Below are positions 1 through 9,718 of a stretch of DNA of 64,000 bases, in pieces. The notes below the pieces were generated by a model. It was not told where the DNA came from, did not search any database, and worked only from the letters and a program-made list of their open reading frames with translations. Numbering within the stretch: the stretch's first letter is position 1; each line of letters opens with the position of its first letter. A program made the translations under genes and the position numbers. Source of the stretch: Temperatibacter marinus (GTDB lineage Bacteria; Pseudomonadota; Alphaproteobacteria; Sphingomonadales; Kordiimonadaceae); assembly GCF_031598375.1 (NCBI RefSeq), contig NZ_CP123872.1:1965001-2029000 (forward strand), read 5' to 3'.

Positions 1-1371
1 GGTGTAATTACAGCGGAACAATATCAGCAGATGGTGAATGAATTCACTAGCCATTTGGAAGCAGAATTTGAGGCTGGAAAAAGCTATAAGGTGAATGAGG
101 CCGATTGGTTCCAAGGTCAGTGGGAGGGTCTTGCAACAGCAAAAACAGATCCTGAGATGCGACGAGCAGATTCTGGCGTTGATGATGAAACTCTTCGTGA
201 AGTCGGGGAGGTTCTTACGACCTTGCCAGAGAATTTCCATCCCCATAGAACCTTGACTAGAATTTTGAAAAACAAAGAGCATATGTTTGAATTTGGCGAT
301 CGGTTTGATTGGTCAACTGCTGAAGCCTTGGCTTTTGGTACATTGCTTAAAGAAGGCTACGGCGTGCGCCTTTCGGGCCAGGATTGTGGCCGCGGTACAT
401 TCTCGCAGCGCCATGCTGTTTTTGTAGATCAGAAGACTGAGCATAAATATCGTCCCCTCAAGCATGTGAATGAAGATGCACATTTTGAGGTATTGGATAG
501 CCCGCTTTCTGAATTTGGTGTTCTTGGCTTCGAATATGGCTATACACTTGCAGAACCGAAAACTCTAACCCTTTGGGAAGCACAATTTGGCGACTTTGCC
601 AATGGTGCCCAGATTATGATTGACCAATTCATCTCTTCTGGTGAAGCAAAGTGGTTGCGTATGTCAGGCCTTGTAATGCTTCTTCCTCATGGTTATGAAG
701 GTCAAGGCCCAGAGCATAGTTCAGCACGCTTTGAGCGGTTCTTACAAATGTCAGCTGAAGACAATTGGCAAGTTGCAAACTGTACAACGCCGGCAAACTA
801 TTTCCACATTTTGCGTCGCCAGATGCATAGGGAATTCCGTAAACCGTTGATCATGATGACACCAAAGTCATTGTTGAGGCATAAGCTTTGTACGTCGACA
901 TTAGCGGATTTTGGTCCAGGATCGCAATTCCACCGTGTTCTTTGGGATGATGCAGAACATGGATCGGCTTCTGAGCTTAAACTTGCTGCAGATGATAAGA
1001 TCAAGCGTGTGGTGTTATGTACAGGTAAAGTTTACTTTGATTTACTTGAAGAGCGAGATAAACGCGAACAGTCGGACACTTATCTGATGCGTGTTGAACA
1101 GCTTTATCCTTTCCCAGCCGACGTGCTAACGAAGGAACTGGCGCGCTTTAAGAATGTTGAATCAATCATGTGGTGCCAAGAAGAACCTAAAAATATGGGA
1201 GCTTGGTCCTTTGTTGATCCATTTATCGAAGACGTACTGACATCATTAGAAATTAAGCCAAATCGAGCGTCCTATGCGGGCCGTGCAGCAAGCGCTGCAA
1301 CTGCCACAGGGCAAGCGTCTGTTCATGCAAGACAGCAAGCAGCGTTGATTGATGAAGCATTAAAAGGTTAA
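1..1371 (+). CDS. sucA: 2-oxoglutarate dehydrogenase E1 component, C-terminal part (5' end outside window)
   Basis: This is the last 456 codons of the ThDP-dependent E1 subunit, which decarboxylates 2-oxoglutarate and passes the succinyl group to the lipoyl arm of E2 in the TCA cycle. The frame is already open at base 1, so the gene is partial; the ATG at 31 is internal. It carries the transketolase-like pyrimidine-binding half (GQDCGRGTFSQRHAV near window residues 126-140, LEYGYxxxxP-like FEYGYTLAEP) and the E1 C-terminal domain ending RQQAALIDEALKG. Its stop lies 23 bp before sucB, followed directly by lpdA, which is the standard alphaproteobacterial order. Identity is secure from sequence and context. 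Confidence 0.96.
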   Translation, partial: GVITAEQYQQMVNEFTSHLEAEFEAGKSYKVNEADWFQGQWEGLATAKTDPEMRRADSGVDDETLREVGEVLTTLPENFHPHRTLTRILKNKEHMFEFGDRFDWSTAEALAFGTLLKEGYGVRLSGQDCGRGTFSQRHAVFVDQKTEHKYRPLKHVNEDAHFEVLDSPLSEFGVLGFEYGYTLAEPKTLTLWEAQFGDFANGAQIMIDQFISSGEAKWLRMSGLVMLLPHGYEGQGPEHSSARFERFLQMSAEDNWQVANCTTPANYFHILRRQMHREFRKPLIMMTPKSLLRHKLCTSTLADFGPGSQFHRVLWDDAEHGSASELKLAADDKIKRVVLCTGKVYFDLLEERDKREQSDTYLMRVEQLYPFPADVLTKELARFKNVESIMWCQEEPKNMGAWSFVDPFIEDVLTSLEIKPNRASYAGRAASAATATGQASVHARQQAALIDEALKG

Positions 1372-1394
1372 TTAGAGGGTAGGAGACTAGACCC

Positions 1395-2636
1395 ATGGCA
1401 ATCGAAGATATTCGTATTCCGCAACTCGGTGAATCAATTACAGAAGGCAGCATTGGCTCATGGCTTAAAGCTGTCGGCGATGCCGTTGCAGCAGATGAAC
1501 CCATCGTAGAAATTGAAACTGACAAAGTGGCGATGGAAGTTCCAAGCCCTGTTGCAGGTGTCATTCTAGAACTGTTGGCAGAAGAAGGCGACACTGTTGA
1601 AATCGGTGCACTGATCGCTAAAGTTGATACTGAAGGTAAAGGCGCAGCGCCCGCACCAAAAGCAGAAGCAGCCCCAGCAGCTGCAGCCCCCGCTGCATCC
1701 GCACCGCCTGCATCTGTCCAAGCGCCGACTGGTGCTGCAGGGGACTTGATGCCTATGTCGCCGGCTGTTCGCCGCATTGTTGAAGATTATAATATTGACC
1801 CTTCTTCTGTTCAAGGAACAGGTAAAGATAACCGGCTGACAAAAGGCGATGTTCTTAAGGCAATTGAAAATGGATCGGCACGATCTTTCTCTAACGCGCC
1901 AGCGGCACAATCTGCAGCCGCCGCTGTTGAAAGTGGGCCGCGCGAAGAGCGTGTGAAAATGACACGCCTTCGTAAAGTGATCGCCTCACGCCTGAAGGAT
2001 GCTCAAAATACAGCCGCGATGCTCACCACTTACAATGAAGTTGATATGACGGCTGTCATGGAAGCTCGTGCGAAATATAAAGATCTTTTTGCAAAGAAGC
2101 ATAATATCAAACTTGGCTTTATGTCTTTCTTTACGAAAGCTTGCTGCTTAGGATTGAAAGAAATTCCTGCAGTCAATGCTTTTATTGAAGGCGATGAAAT
2201 TGTTTATCACAATTACGCAAATATTGGGGTGGCTGTTTCTTCCCCTGCAGGCCTGGTTGTGCCGGTTTTAAAAGATGCACAGGATATGTCTTTTGCAGAT
2301 ACTGAACTGACAATTGCTGGTTTTGGTAAGAAAGCCCGCGACGGCAAGCTTACTATTGATGAGATGCAGGGCGGAACATTTACCATCTCGAACGGGGGGA
2401 TTTTTGGCTCTTTGATGTCATCTCCAATTTTGAATGCACCGCAATCAGCAATTCTGGGTATGCATAAAATTCAAGAGCGTCCTATGGCCATAGGGGGTAA
2501 GGTTGAAATTCGACCAATGATGTATCTGGCTTTATCTTATGATCATCGGATCATTGATGGTCGTGAAGCTGTGACTTTCTTGGTTCGCGTGAAAGAAGCT
2601 TTAGAAGACCCAACGCGTCTCCTACTAGACATGTAA
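1395..2636 (+). CDS. sucB: 2-oxoglutarate dehydrogenase E2, dihydrolipoyl succinyltransferase
   Basis: E2 core of the oxoglutarate dehydrogenase complex, 413 aa. Domains in order: a lipoyl domain (residues 1-78) with the lipoylated lysine in ETDKVAMEV, an Ala/Pro-rich flexible linker (about 85-115), the E1/E3-binding peripheral domain ([15 protein letters not shown], about 121-160), and the acyltransferase domain with the catalytic [12 protein letters not shown] motif near the C-terminus. The size is normal for SucB (about 400 aa). The start follows AGGAG by ten bases. It lies between sucA and lpdA with short gaps, consistent with one operon. Confidence 0.97.
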   Translation: MAIEDIRIPQLGESITEGSIGSWLKAVGDAVAADEPIVEIETDKVAMEVPSPVAGVILELLAEEGDTVEIGALIAKVDTEGKGAAPAPKAEAAPAAAAPAASAPPASVQAPTGAAGDLMPMSPAVRRIVEDYNIDPSSVQGTGKDNRLTKGDVLKAIENGSARSFSNAPAAQSAAAAVESGPREERVKMTRLRKVIASRLKDAQNTAAMLTTYNEVDMTAVMEARAKYKDLFAKKHNIKLGFMSFFTKACCLGLKEIPAVNAFIEGDEIVYHNYANIGVAVSSPAGLVVPVLKDAQDMSFADTELTIAGFGKKARDGKLTIDEMQGGTFTISNGGIFGSLMSSPILNAPQSAILGMHKIQERPMAIGGKVEIRPMMYLALSYDHRIIDGREAVTFLVRVKEALEDPTRLLLDM

Positions 2637-2650
2637 GAAAAGGATTTATT

Positions 2651-4054
2651 ATGTCTGAATATGATGTTGTCGTAATTGGTGCTGGTCCTGGTGGGTATGT
2701 CGCGGCTATACGCGCTGCGCAACTCGGCTTAAAAACAGCCTGTGTTGAAAAGAGAGAAACACTCGGTGGGACCTGTCTGAATGTGGGATGTATGCCTTCA
2801 AAGGCCTTGCTAAATTCCTCGCACCATTATCATGAAGCTAAACACGGGACAGAGAAATTTGGGTTCACCGTGAAGGGCGTTGATTTAGATTTACCTTCTA
2901 TGATGAAATCAAAGGATGACATCGTGAATGGGTTAACAGGCGGGATTGAATTTCTTTTTAAGAAAAACAAAATAACGTGGATCAAAGGTACGGGAACGTT
3001 TTCGGCAAAAGATACTCTGGATGTCACATTGAATGCCGGAGGCACTGAAAAAGTAAAAGCTAAAAACTTTATCGTTGCGACAGGGTCTGATGTCGCTAGT
3101 TTGCCTGGTATTGAAATTGATGAAACGACGATTGTTTCTTCTACTGGTGGCTTAGAACTTAAAGACGTGCCTAAAAAGATGGTTGTTATTGGGGGCGGCG
3201 TTATTGGTATGGAGCTTGGCTCTGTATGGCAACGTCTTGGCGCCGAAGTGGAAGTTGTTGAATTCCAAGACCAGTTGCTCTTTGGTATGGATACAGAAGT
3301 GCGCAAAAACTTTGGACGTATGATGAAGAAGCAAGGCTTTAAGTTGCACCTTTCCTCAAAAGTAACTGGTGTCGAAAAGACGAAATCTGGCGCAACTGTT
3401 ACATTTGAGCCTGTTAAAGGTGGGGATTCCAAAACAATTGATTGTGACATTGTTCTCATGTCTGTAGGACGGCGACCTTATACAGATAGCCTAGGACTAG
3501 AGACCGTGGGTGTTGAGATGGATGACCGGGGCCGGATTAAGATCAATCATGATTTCTCAACTAATGTGCCAAGCATTTGGGCGATCGGTGATGTCGTAGA
3601 AGGCCCTATGCTTGCCCATAAGGCCGAAGATGAAGGTGTCTGTGCTGCTGAAAATATTGCGGGCGAAACGGGTTATGTGAACCATGATGTTATTCCTGGC
3701 GTTGTTTATACACACCCTGAAGTTGCCTCGGTCGGTAAGTCTGAGGATGAACTGAAGGAGGCAGGTGTTAAATATACAGCTGGAAAATTCCCATTCACTG
3801 CAAATAGTCGTGCCAAAGCAAACCAGGATACAGATGGGTTTGTTAAGATTTTAGCAGATAAAGAAACAGACCGGATATTGGGTGTTCATATTATTGGGGC
3901 TGACGCAGGCAATATGATTGCTCAAGCTGCTACTGCTATGGAGTTTGGTGCGAGTGCAGAAGATATTGCACTCACCTGTCATGCGCATCCCACTGAAACT
4001 GAGGCGATGAAAGAAGCGGCGCTTGCTGTTCATGGTCGTCCGATTCATATGTAA
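2651..4054 (+). CDS. lpdA: dihydrolipoyl dehydrogenase (E3)
   Basis: FAD-dependent disulfide oxidoreductase, 467 aa, that reoxidises the lipoyl arm of E2 and reduces NAD+. Visible features are the N-terminal FAD dinucleotide motif GAGPGG (residues 11-16), the redox-active disulfide GGTCLNVGCMPSK (about 40-52), the NAD-binding GGGVIGMELG (about 180-189), and the C-terminal interface motif HAHPTETEAMKEAA carrying the catalytic His-Glu pair. It sits 14 bp after sucB and is closed by a terminator, so it is probably the E3 of this complex and may also serve other complexes. Confidence 0.98.
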   Translation: MSEYDVVVIGAGPGGYVAAIRAAQLGLKTACVEKRETLGGTCLNVGCMPSKALLNSSHHYHEAKHGTEKFGFTVKGVDLDLPSMMKSKDDIVNGLTGGIEFLFKKNKITWIKGTGTFSAKDTLDVTLNAGGTEKVKAKNFIVATGSDVASLPGIEIDETTIVSSTGGLELKDVPKKMVVIGGGVIGMELGSVWQRLGAEVEVVEFQDQLLFGMDTEVRKNFGRMMKKQGFKLHLSSKVTGVEKTKSGATVTFEPVKGGDSKTIDCDIVLMSVGRRPYTDSLGLETVGVEMDDRGRIKINHDFSTNVPSIWAIGDVVEGPMLAHKAEDEGVCAAENIAGETGYVNHDVIPGVVYTHPEVASVGKSEDELKEAGVKYTAGKFPFTANSRAKANQDTDGFVKILADKETDRILGVHIIGADAGNMIAQAATAMEFGASAEDIALTCHAHPTETEAMKEAALAVHGRPIHM

Positions 4055-4091
4055 TCGTATATTTACACTATATATTTAAGAAAAATTAAGG

Positions 4092-4122
4092 AATACCCTC
4101 TAAAAACAGAGGGTATTTTTTT
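4092..4122 (+). terminator. intrinsic terminator of the sucA-sucB-lpdA operon
   Basis: An 8-bp perfect stem, ATACCCTC (4093-4100) with GAGGGTAT (4109-4116), has an A-rich loop and is followed by a T run. It begins 38 bases after the lpdA stop. Confidence 0.92.
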
Positions 4123-4180
4123 GGTTTTAGTGATTGAGCCAAACAGTGGAATGATACGGCTATGTATGGGGTGTACGGCT

Positions 4181-6967
4181 ATGGTGAATTTAAATTTTGC
4201 GCGCTTAACAATTGTGATCGGTGTCGTGTTAACACTGATCTCTTCTTATTTGATATACACTTACGAAAAAGCAGAGAAGACTGACGCATTTCTAAACAGA
4301 AGCCAGATTGCCAGCACTGTACTTGGGAATAAACTTAGACATCATGTGAATCTTATCAAAGAATTGGAAGCCTTTCTTTCAGCTTCAAATTATGTGTCCC
4401 AAGATGAATTTGATAAGTTCTTGAATGTGGCCTTTTCAGGAATTCAATCCATGATTTCTGTGTATACAATGGATCAGGTTGAAACAAGTGAACTGGCGGC
4501 ATGGACAGCAACATTACAGAGAGAAAATCCTGAGCGCCATGCTTCGACAGTTCCCTATGAATATACGAAAGATTGGCGGAAAATATACGATCTTCCTAAA
4601 CGGCGCCATTATCTGGTGGCTTATAAATGGAACGATAAAGATCCTTATATCAAGAGTGGATTTGATTATGGCAGCTATAGTATTGTTGCTGATTACTACA
4701 CAAACCATACACGCGATGATGAGGTTTACATTTCCCCCATTCAATTTCAGCGAGCCTGGGGGGCCACTCATTCCGGTTATTGGGTTGTCTCAAAGTCGGT
4801 CATTAAAGAAGAAAATGGTGTTCAGAAAAGAAAGCATATCGCGACGGCTTTGATTGATATCCGGAAGTTTTTAAAGTCAGTGATGGATGATTTGGAGTTT
4901 AATAACATTCAGGTTTCTCTGCTCCAAACGGAATTTATAGACCCAAGTGATGCAGAGATTGAGTTGCAGGGGGCAGATCCCTTTGCCACTGCAGTGAATT
5001 ATGAATATGGTCAAAAATATTCTAAATCCGATTTTGAGTATGATGGACTGACAGGGCTTTACTTGAAGGGAAAAATTAATTTTCCATATTCAAATATTAA
5101 TATGGTTTTTACCCCCACAGGTGATCTTTATAGTCCAAGTCTTCTGAGTCCCACTTTGGTCTTGTTTTTTGGCCTGCTGGTGACAGCTTTATTGTTTTGG
5201 TCTGTGAACAACTTACAAAAGACTAAAGCGTTGGTTGAAAAGAAGGTTGAGCGTAAAACAAAAGATCTTGTAACAGCGTATAATAACCTTGAAGAGAAAC
5301 AGTCTGAACTCGCAACTCTCAACAGAGAGTTAGAAAAAGCTATGACAGCCGCTCAGTCTGCGAATAAAGCGAAATCTCAATTTTTAGCCAATATGAGTCA
5401 TGAGCTTAGAACGCCTTTGAATGCGATTATTGGCTATTCTGAAATGCTGAAAGAGGATGCTGAAGATGAGGATAATGACGATCAAGTCGATGATTTAGGT
5501 AAAGTCCTCAGCGCCGGCCGTCATCTTCTTGGCCTCATAAATGATATTCTCGATTTATCACGGATTGAAGCGGATAAAATGAATCTCATTATTGAAGAGG
5601 TCGGTATTGAAGAAATGGTGAGAAGTGTTTCTTCTACGACGGAGCCTCTCTTTAAAAAGAATAACAATTATTTCTCGTTTGATGTTTCCTCAAAATTAAC
5701 CTTGATGCATACAGACGAGCAACGAGTTAGGCAAATTCTATTTAATTTATTAAGTAATGCAGCCAAGTTTACCGCAGACGGTAATGTTCGTCTGATAGTG
5801 GACGGTGCGTCTGATCACGGTAAAGAGCAGGTTGTTTTCCGTGTTGAGGATACTGGTATTGGGATGTCAGAAAATCAGGTGGCAAATATTTTTGAAGCCT
5901 TTACCCAAGCTGATGCAAGTACAACTCGGAATTATGGCGGGTCCGGTCTTGGGCTTGCAATATCAAAGGAATTTTCAGAGCTACTGGGCGGTGATCTTTC
6001 CGTGCGCAGTACTTTGGGGGAAGGGTCTACCTTTACCTTTAAACTGCCGCTTGCCCAGGATGACATTCTCGCGAGCCAGGGGAAAACGACTGTTGAGCCG
6101 CTATCGAGTTCTATCCTCCCATCAGTAGGAGATCAGTCGGCTTCATTAGAAGAGACTGTGCAAGATACAACCGATGCAATTGTTGCTCAAAAACATGACG
6201 GGAATGAAACATCACCTCGGGTTCTTATCATTGATGATGAGTCTGTTGCGCGTGAAATAACCAAGCGCTATCTATCCTCTAAAAACGTGGAAATTCTTGA
6301 AGCTGAAAACGGTAATGAGGGTCTTCAGATGGCTCGAGAATTTGAGCCTGATTTGATCATTTTAGATATAATGATGCCAGAGTTAAATGGTTGGGCAGTT
6401 CTAGAATTACTGAAGGCAGAAGATAAGCTAAAAAATATACCTGTCATAATTTGTACAATGGTTGATGAAGCAAAAAGAGGTTATGTTCTTGGCGCAACAG
6501 ATTATATTCAGAAACCTGTGAATAAAGATGACCTTTTAAAGCGTGTCACTATGAATTTGGAGGATAGTCCATTTACAGAGAGTACAGTCTTGATAGTTGA
6601 GGATGAAAAAGACATTCGAGATATGATGGACCGCCTTTTAAAGCAGGGTGGATTCACTACGTTAGTTGCTGAAAATGGTAAGATAGGGCTTGAGAAATTA
6701 AATAAAAACGATGTGGATGTCATTCTTCTAGATCTAATGATGCCCGTCATGGATGGTTTTGATTTTATGGAGCACTTTAGAAGAGATGAACGCCATAATG
6801 ACATCCCAATTATCATTGTAACAGCAAAGGAAATCACCACCGAAGATAGGATGCGTTTGGACAGTAAGGTTTACAATATTATGCGTAAGGGTGACTATTC
6901 AAGGGATCAATTGTTGTCAGAAGTTGATCGACTGACAAATCGTGCAATCAATGAGTCACGTGTTTAG
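4181..6967 (+). CDS. hybrid sensor histidine kinase with two C-terminal receiver domains
   Basis: Membrane hybrid kinase of about 928 aa. I chose the ATG at 4181 because the open frame further upstream begins inside the preceding terminator, and the first membrane segment (about residues 5-26) starts here. Order: TM1, a periplasmic region of about 300 residues that resembles a CHASE-type sensor, TM2 (about 323-344), a coiled coil, HisKA with phospho-acceptor His about 407 (FLANMSHELRTPLN), HATPase_c (NLLSNAAKFT, DTGIGM, GGSGLGLAIS), receiver 1 (acceptor Asp about 729 in LDIMMP) and receiver 2 (Asp about 851 in LDLMMP). A stand-alone receiver starts 42 bp downstream, suggesting a phosphorelay. 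The ligand is unknown. Confidence 0.9.
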   Translation: MVNLNFARLTIVIGVVLTLISSYLIYTYEKAEKTDAFLNRSQIASTVLGNKLRHHVNLIKELEAFLSASNYVSQDEFDKFLNVAFSGIQSMISVYTMDQVETSELAAWTATLQRENPERHASTVPYEYTKDWRKIYDLPKRRHYLVAYKWNDKDPYIKSGFDYGSYSIVADYYTNHTRDDEVYISPIQFQRAWGATHSGYWVVSKSVIKEENGVQKRKHIATALIDIRKFLKSVMDDLEFNNIQVSLLQTEFIDPSDAEIELQGADPFATAVNYEYGQKYSKSDFEYDGLTGLYLKGKINFPYSNINMVFTPTGDLYSPSLLSPTLVLFFGLLVTALLFWSVNNLQKTKALVEKKVERKTKDLVTAYNNLEEKQSELATLNRELEKAMTAAQSANKAKSQFLANMSHELRTPLNAIIGYSEMLKEDAEDEDNDDQVDDLGKVLSAGRHLLGLINDILDLSRIEADKMNLIIEEVGIEEMVRSVSSTTEPLFKKNNNYFSFDVSSKLTLMHTDEQRVRQILFNLLSNAAKFTADGNVRLIVDGASDHGKEQVVFRVEDTGIGMSENQVANIFEAFTQADASTTRNYGGSGLGLAISKEFSELLGGDLSVRSTLGEGSTFTFKLPLAQDDILASQGKTTVEPLSSSILPSVGDQSASLEETVQDTTDAIVAQKHDGNETSPRVLIIDDESVAREITKRYLSSKNVEILEAENGNEGLQMAREFEPDLIILDIMMPELNGWAVLELLKAEDKLKNIPVIICTMVDEAKRGYVLGATDYIQKPVNKDDLLKRVTMNLEDSPFTESTVLIVEDEKDIRDMMDRLLKQGGFTTLVAENGKIGLEKLNKNDVDVILLDLMMPVMDGFDFMEHFRRDERHNDIPIIIVTAKEITTEDRMRLDSKVYNIMRKGDYSRDQLLSEVDRLTNRAINESRV

Positions 6968-7009
6968 AAAATACGGCATAAAAAACGACAGAGAGATAGA
7001 GGGGCGACC

Positions 7010-7378
7010 ATGTCAACAATTCTGATAGTTGAAGATAATGAAATGAATAGAGACATGCTGATGCGACGTCTTAAGCGAAAAGGCTTTGATGTCGTCTGTT
7101 CTATAAATGGTCAGGAAGGGGTTGATATGGCCCTCAAATTAATTCCTGATTGTATCATTATGGATATGAATATGCCCGTCATGGACGGTTTTGAAGCCAC
7201 GCGATTCTTAAAGGCTAATGAGGCTGTTTCACATATCCCTATTATTGCCTTAACTGCATATGCCTTAGATGAGGATGAGAATAAATGCTTGGCGGCTGGA
7301 TGCGATACCTATGTTGCTAAGCCTCTGGATTTTAAAGAATTACTCGCTAGTATGGCTGCCTTTGAGATTACCGCCTAG
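7010..7378 (+). CDS. single-domain response regulator, DivK/CheY-like
   Basis: A 122-aa stand-alone receiver domain without an output domain. It has the acidic pair in VEDNE (residues 8-12), phospho-acceptor D52 in IIMDMNMP, switch Thr82 in ALTAY and conserved Lys104 in AKPLD. The VEDNEMNRDML start and the C-terminal AKPLDFKELL resemble DivK and the Cyanobacteria/alpha DivK-like family more than chemotaxis CheY. It starts after GAGGGG, 42 bp behind the hybrid kinase, so it is probably the terminal or intermediate acceptor of that relay. Whether this is the true cell-cycle DivK cannot be decided from one window. Confidence 0.9.
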   Translation: MSTILIVEDNEMNRDMLMRRLKRKGFDVVCSINGQEGVDMALKLIPDCIIMDMNMPVMDGFEATRFLKANEAVSHIPIIALTAYALDEDENKCLAAGCDTYVAKPLDFKELLASMAAFEITA

Positions 7379-7704
7379 ATCCTACTAAAGAGAAAGCTGG
7401 ATAGCATTAAACAGAAGGAGACAGCGATCAGATGCGGAAGATAGATCAGTTGATCTAAAGTCAATCCGATCTTATGAATCTTTCTGTCGCGGTAAAGCAT
7501 AAGTGAAAATTTCAATCCTGTAACTGCTGCGCTAATCCCGCTGAGGGATTGTAAGAGAATGATGAAAATTGAATTCTCTGTTTGTAGATACGGCCAGAAA
7601 GAAAAAGCCGCGAATACAAGCAAGATAGCAAACAGGCTTAGTGCTACATAGAGAAGCAAAAAAGAATAAAGCCGTATGAGACGAATGAGGTGTAGATCGT
7701 TCAT
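7375..7704 (-). CDS. small hypothetical membrane protein
   Basis: I do not recognise this 109-aa protein. It has a short basic N-terminus and three to four hydrophobic segments (about residues 11-35, 45-69 and 88-107), separated by a basic loop LMLYRDRKIHK, so it should be an inner-membrane protein. It begins 3 bp downstream of the xerC stop on the same strand, which suggests co-transcription with coq9 and xerC. Its stop codon overlaps the convergent receiver gene by 4 bp. Compact packing and a clean hydrophobic pattern support a real gene. Confidence 0.7.
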   Translation of the reverse strand: MNDLHLIRLIRLYSFLLLYVALSLFAILLVFAAFSFWPYLQTENSIFIILLQSLSGISAAVTGLKFSLMLYRDRKIHKIGLTLDQLIYLPHLIAVSFCLMLSSFLFSRI

Positions 7705-7707
7705 GCC

Positions 7708-8622
7708 CTAAGCCCTTGGATGCGCGTTATCATAAATATCTTTGAGGCGGGCTGCGTCTATGTCGGCATAGACTTGTGTCGCCTTGAGGTCTGTATGGCC
7801 GAGTAATTCTTGTATGGTTCTTAAATCACCACCGGCAGAGAGAAGGTGGGTAGCAAAACTATGTCTCAGGGCGTGCGGCGTTGCTGTGGCTGGTAGCCCA
7901 AGTGCCGCTCTCACTGATTGCATTGCTTTTTGAATAATACGAGGATTGCATCGCTTTCCTCTCGCTGAATAAAAAAGAGGAGATTCTTTTGAAATTATAT
8001 AGGGGCATAAATTTTTATATCGATCCAGTGCATCATGAATGATTGGCAGAAGAGGAATAAGACGTTCTTTATCTCGCTTGCCTTTTATCATGATTGAAGT
8101 GGCACGGGATTGTATATCCCTGCCATTTAATTGAAGCGCTTCACTAATCCGAAGGCCACACCCGTATAAAAGGATAAGGACTGCAGTATCTCTTGCACCC
8201 TGCCAATCGTCTTTAGCAAAATCGCCTATGGTATCAATGACAGTCTCACTATCTGCTTCGGTGAGCGGTCGGGGTAAGCTTGTTGTAACTTTTGGGGCTA
8301 TGACGGCACTGATAGAGTCATTCTTGAGATGATGGACACGCGAGCAATATCTATAGAAATTTCGAATTGAAGAGAGGCGGCGAGATACAGACTTAGGGCC
8401 TTTACCAGTCCGTCTTTCCTCAGCCAGGAAGGCTCTGAAATCTCTGACATGGAGGCTTTCCAAAAGTCGGGGCGTGATGTCTTGACCTTTATAATCTCTT
8501 AAAAAGGCAATGAAAAACCCTAGATCACGTGAATAGGCTTGAACACTATGGTGAGATAGCCTTTTTTCCGTTTCGAGATAAAGGCGCCATTGATGAATGA
8601 TCTTGTCTAAAGAAAGGGTCAT
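7708..8622 (-). CDS. xerC: tyrosine recombinase XerC
   Basis: Site-specific tyrosine recombinase, 304 aa, which acts with XerD at dif to resolve chromosome dimers. An N-terminal SAM-like core-binding domain (residues 1-100) is followed by the catalytic domain with Arg158 (CGLRISEAL), Lys182, His250/Arg253 (HALRHSFATHLL), His276 (LLGHTDLKATQVYAD) and nucleophile Tyr285. The C-terminal HPRA is typical of alphaproteobacterial Xer proteins. It overlaps coq9 by 4 bp. XerC rather than XerD is inferred from the coq9/housekeeping context and overall resemblance; the two paralogues are hard to separate by eye. There are no flanking repeats or integrase cargo, so it is not a mobile-element integrase. 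Confidence 0.88.
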   Translation of the reverse strand: MTLSLDKIIHQWRLYLETEKRLSHHSVQAYSRDLGFFIAFLRDYKGQDITPRLLESLHVRDFRAFLAEERRTGKGPKSVSRRLSSIRNFYRYCSRVHHLKNDSISAVIAPKVTTSLPRPLTEADSETVIDTIGDFAKDDWQGARDTAVLILLYGCGLRISEALQLNGRDIQSRATSIMIKGKRDKERLIPLLPIIHDALDRYKNLCPYIISKESPLFYSARGKRCNPRIIQKAMQSVRAALGLPATATPHALRHSFATHLLSAGGDLRTIQELLGHTDLKATQVYADIDAARLKDIYDNAHPRA

Positions 8623-9275
8623 GAAGCGTTAGGGTACCTCAAGCGTCCAAAGAATTTAGAGAGGGACGGCATGTTTTTTGTGACCTCTTTAATTTGAAAC
8701 TTAGTTGTTTCAATTTTCATGACATCTTCTATCCGTCGATCGAGAAATTCCCAAGTCCCGTCATTATTCTCGGTTTCATCGTTAAGCCAATAGGTTAGGA
8801 CGGCTGAATAGACAGCCGATAAAGTCATTCGTTTTGTATACCAATTATGGTCTGTGCTTGTATCGCCAATAGCTCTCCACATAAGATCAGACGTATCCCA
8901 TAAAGCTTTCATCCCAATCGGTGCATATTGGGGGAGCGCTAAAAGAGCCACGCCTTTGCGGACAATATCTTTATCAGCGTGTGCACCTTGCAGGCGTAAC
9001 TTAATAGCCTGTGTAATTTTATCTCTGATTTTCATCTCGTTTAAAGGGAGAGCCTGGATGGCGACTAGAAGTTGCTCATCGGCTTGTTTCAGATGGTCTT
9101 GAAGGACCTCAATAGGCCCTTGTGGATAGGCAAGCTCAGCTATTTCAGGACTAATCCCAAGGTCATCAGCGGCTAAGGACATGGTTTTTTTTGTCCAACC
9201 ATCAAATGCTACATGGGGGAGCATGGCCTCTAAAAGTTTAGGGCGTATTTCAAGCGGTGTCTCATCATTAGTCAT
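8619..9275 (-). CDS. coq9: COQ9 family ubiquinone biosynthesis protein
   Basis: A 218-aa protein of the COQ9 family, a TetR-like-fold lipid-binding accessory factor that supports the hydroxylation steps of ubiquinone synthesis. The C-terminal half has the family pattern (ALWDTSDLMWRAIGDTSTDHNWYTKRMTLSAVYSAVLTYWL, here split around residues 124-165), and the N-terminal third (AMLPHVAFDGWTKKTM) resembles the start of TetR-like folds. It is first in a tight minus-strand run with xerC. Presence of COQ9 is typical of Alphaproteobacteria and mitochondria. Start is an ATG with AGAAGG ten bases upstream. Confidence 0.9.
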   Translation of the reverse strand: MTNDETPLEIRPKLLEAMLPHVAFDGWTKKTMSLAADDLGISPEIAELAYPQGPIEVLQDHLKQADEQLLVAIQALPLNEMKIRDKITQAIKLRLQGAHADKDIVRKGVALLALPQYAPIGMKALWDTSDLMWRAIGDTSTDHNWYTKRMTLSAVYSAVLTYWLNDETENNDGTWEFLDRRIEDVMKIETTKFQIKEVTKNMPSLSKFFGRLRYPNAS

Positions 9276-9358
9276 GCAGTCTGCCTTCTCTAAGCTATTG
9301 TTTCATCATAATATAAGGCTTCCGCGCCGTCTAGACTTATAAATTAAAAGAGAATCGC

Positions 9359-9387
9359 TTGCACTTCCCAAAAAACTTTGATAGAAA
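9359..9387 (+). promoter_or_regulatory. candidate promoter of rpsU
   Basis: A TTGCAC -35-like hexamer (9359-9364) is separated by 17 bp from TAGAAA (9382-9387), about 75 bases upstream of the rpsU start. Match to the housekeeping consensus is fair, not strong. Confidence 0.45.
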
Positions 9388-9460
9388 GCCCCCCTTGTTA
9401 GTGGCTTTAGGTACCCGCCTTGAGTCGCATATCTTAACTTTAGAAAGGGGTGAACAACCA

Positions 9461-9679
9461 ATGCAGGTTGTTGTACGCGAAAATAATGTGGATCAAGCTC
9501 TTCGTGCACTGAAGAAAAAACTTCAGCGTGAAGGTGTATACCGCGAAATGAAGATGCGTCGCTTTTACGAAAAGCCTTCTGAAAAGAAAGCTCGTGAACA
9601 GGCTGCTGCAGTACGTCGTGCTCGTAAACTCGAGCGTAAACGTCTGGAGCGTGATGGTCTAGTGGCTCGTCGTCGTTAA
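9461..9679 (+). CDS. rpsU: 30S ribosomal protein S21
   Basis: A 72-aa basic protein of the small ribosomal subunit. It starts [20 protein letters not shown] and ends in a run of arginines and lysines ([14 protein letters not shown]), as S21 does. The open frame extends upstream to 9359, but the ATG at 9461 is preceded by AGAAAGGGG at the right distance and gives the family's length. It is monocistronic, with a strong terminator directly after it. Confidence 0.96.
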   Translation: MQVVVRENNVDQALRALKKKLQREGVYREMKMRRFYEKPSEKKAREQAAAVRRARKLERKRLERDGLVARRR

Positions 9680-9718
9680 AATTTTCTGAGCTGGCTTACC
9701 CGCCAGTATCGAATTAAG

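Noticed and set aside
2830-3459. 209-codon minus-strand frame inside lpdA
   Set aside because: Fully antisense to a strongly conserved gene; its composition reflects the codons of lpdA. There is no separate start context.
7708-8622. Tyrosine recombinase as a sign of an integrated element
   Set aside because: Length, Xer-type motifs, the HPRA C-terminus and the coq9 overlap mark it as chromosomal XerC. There is no attachment-site repeat or phage cargo nearby.
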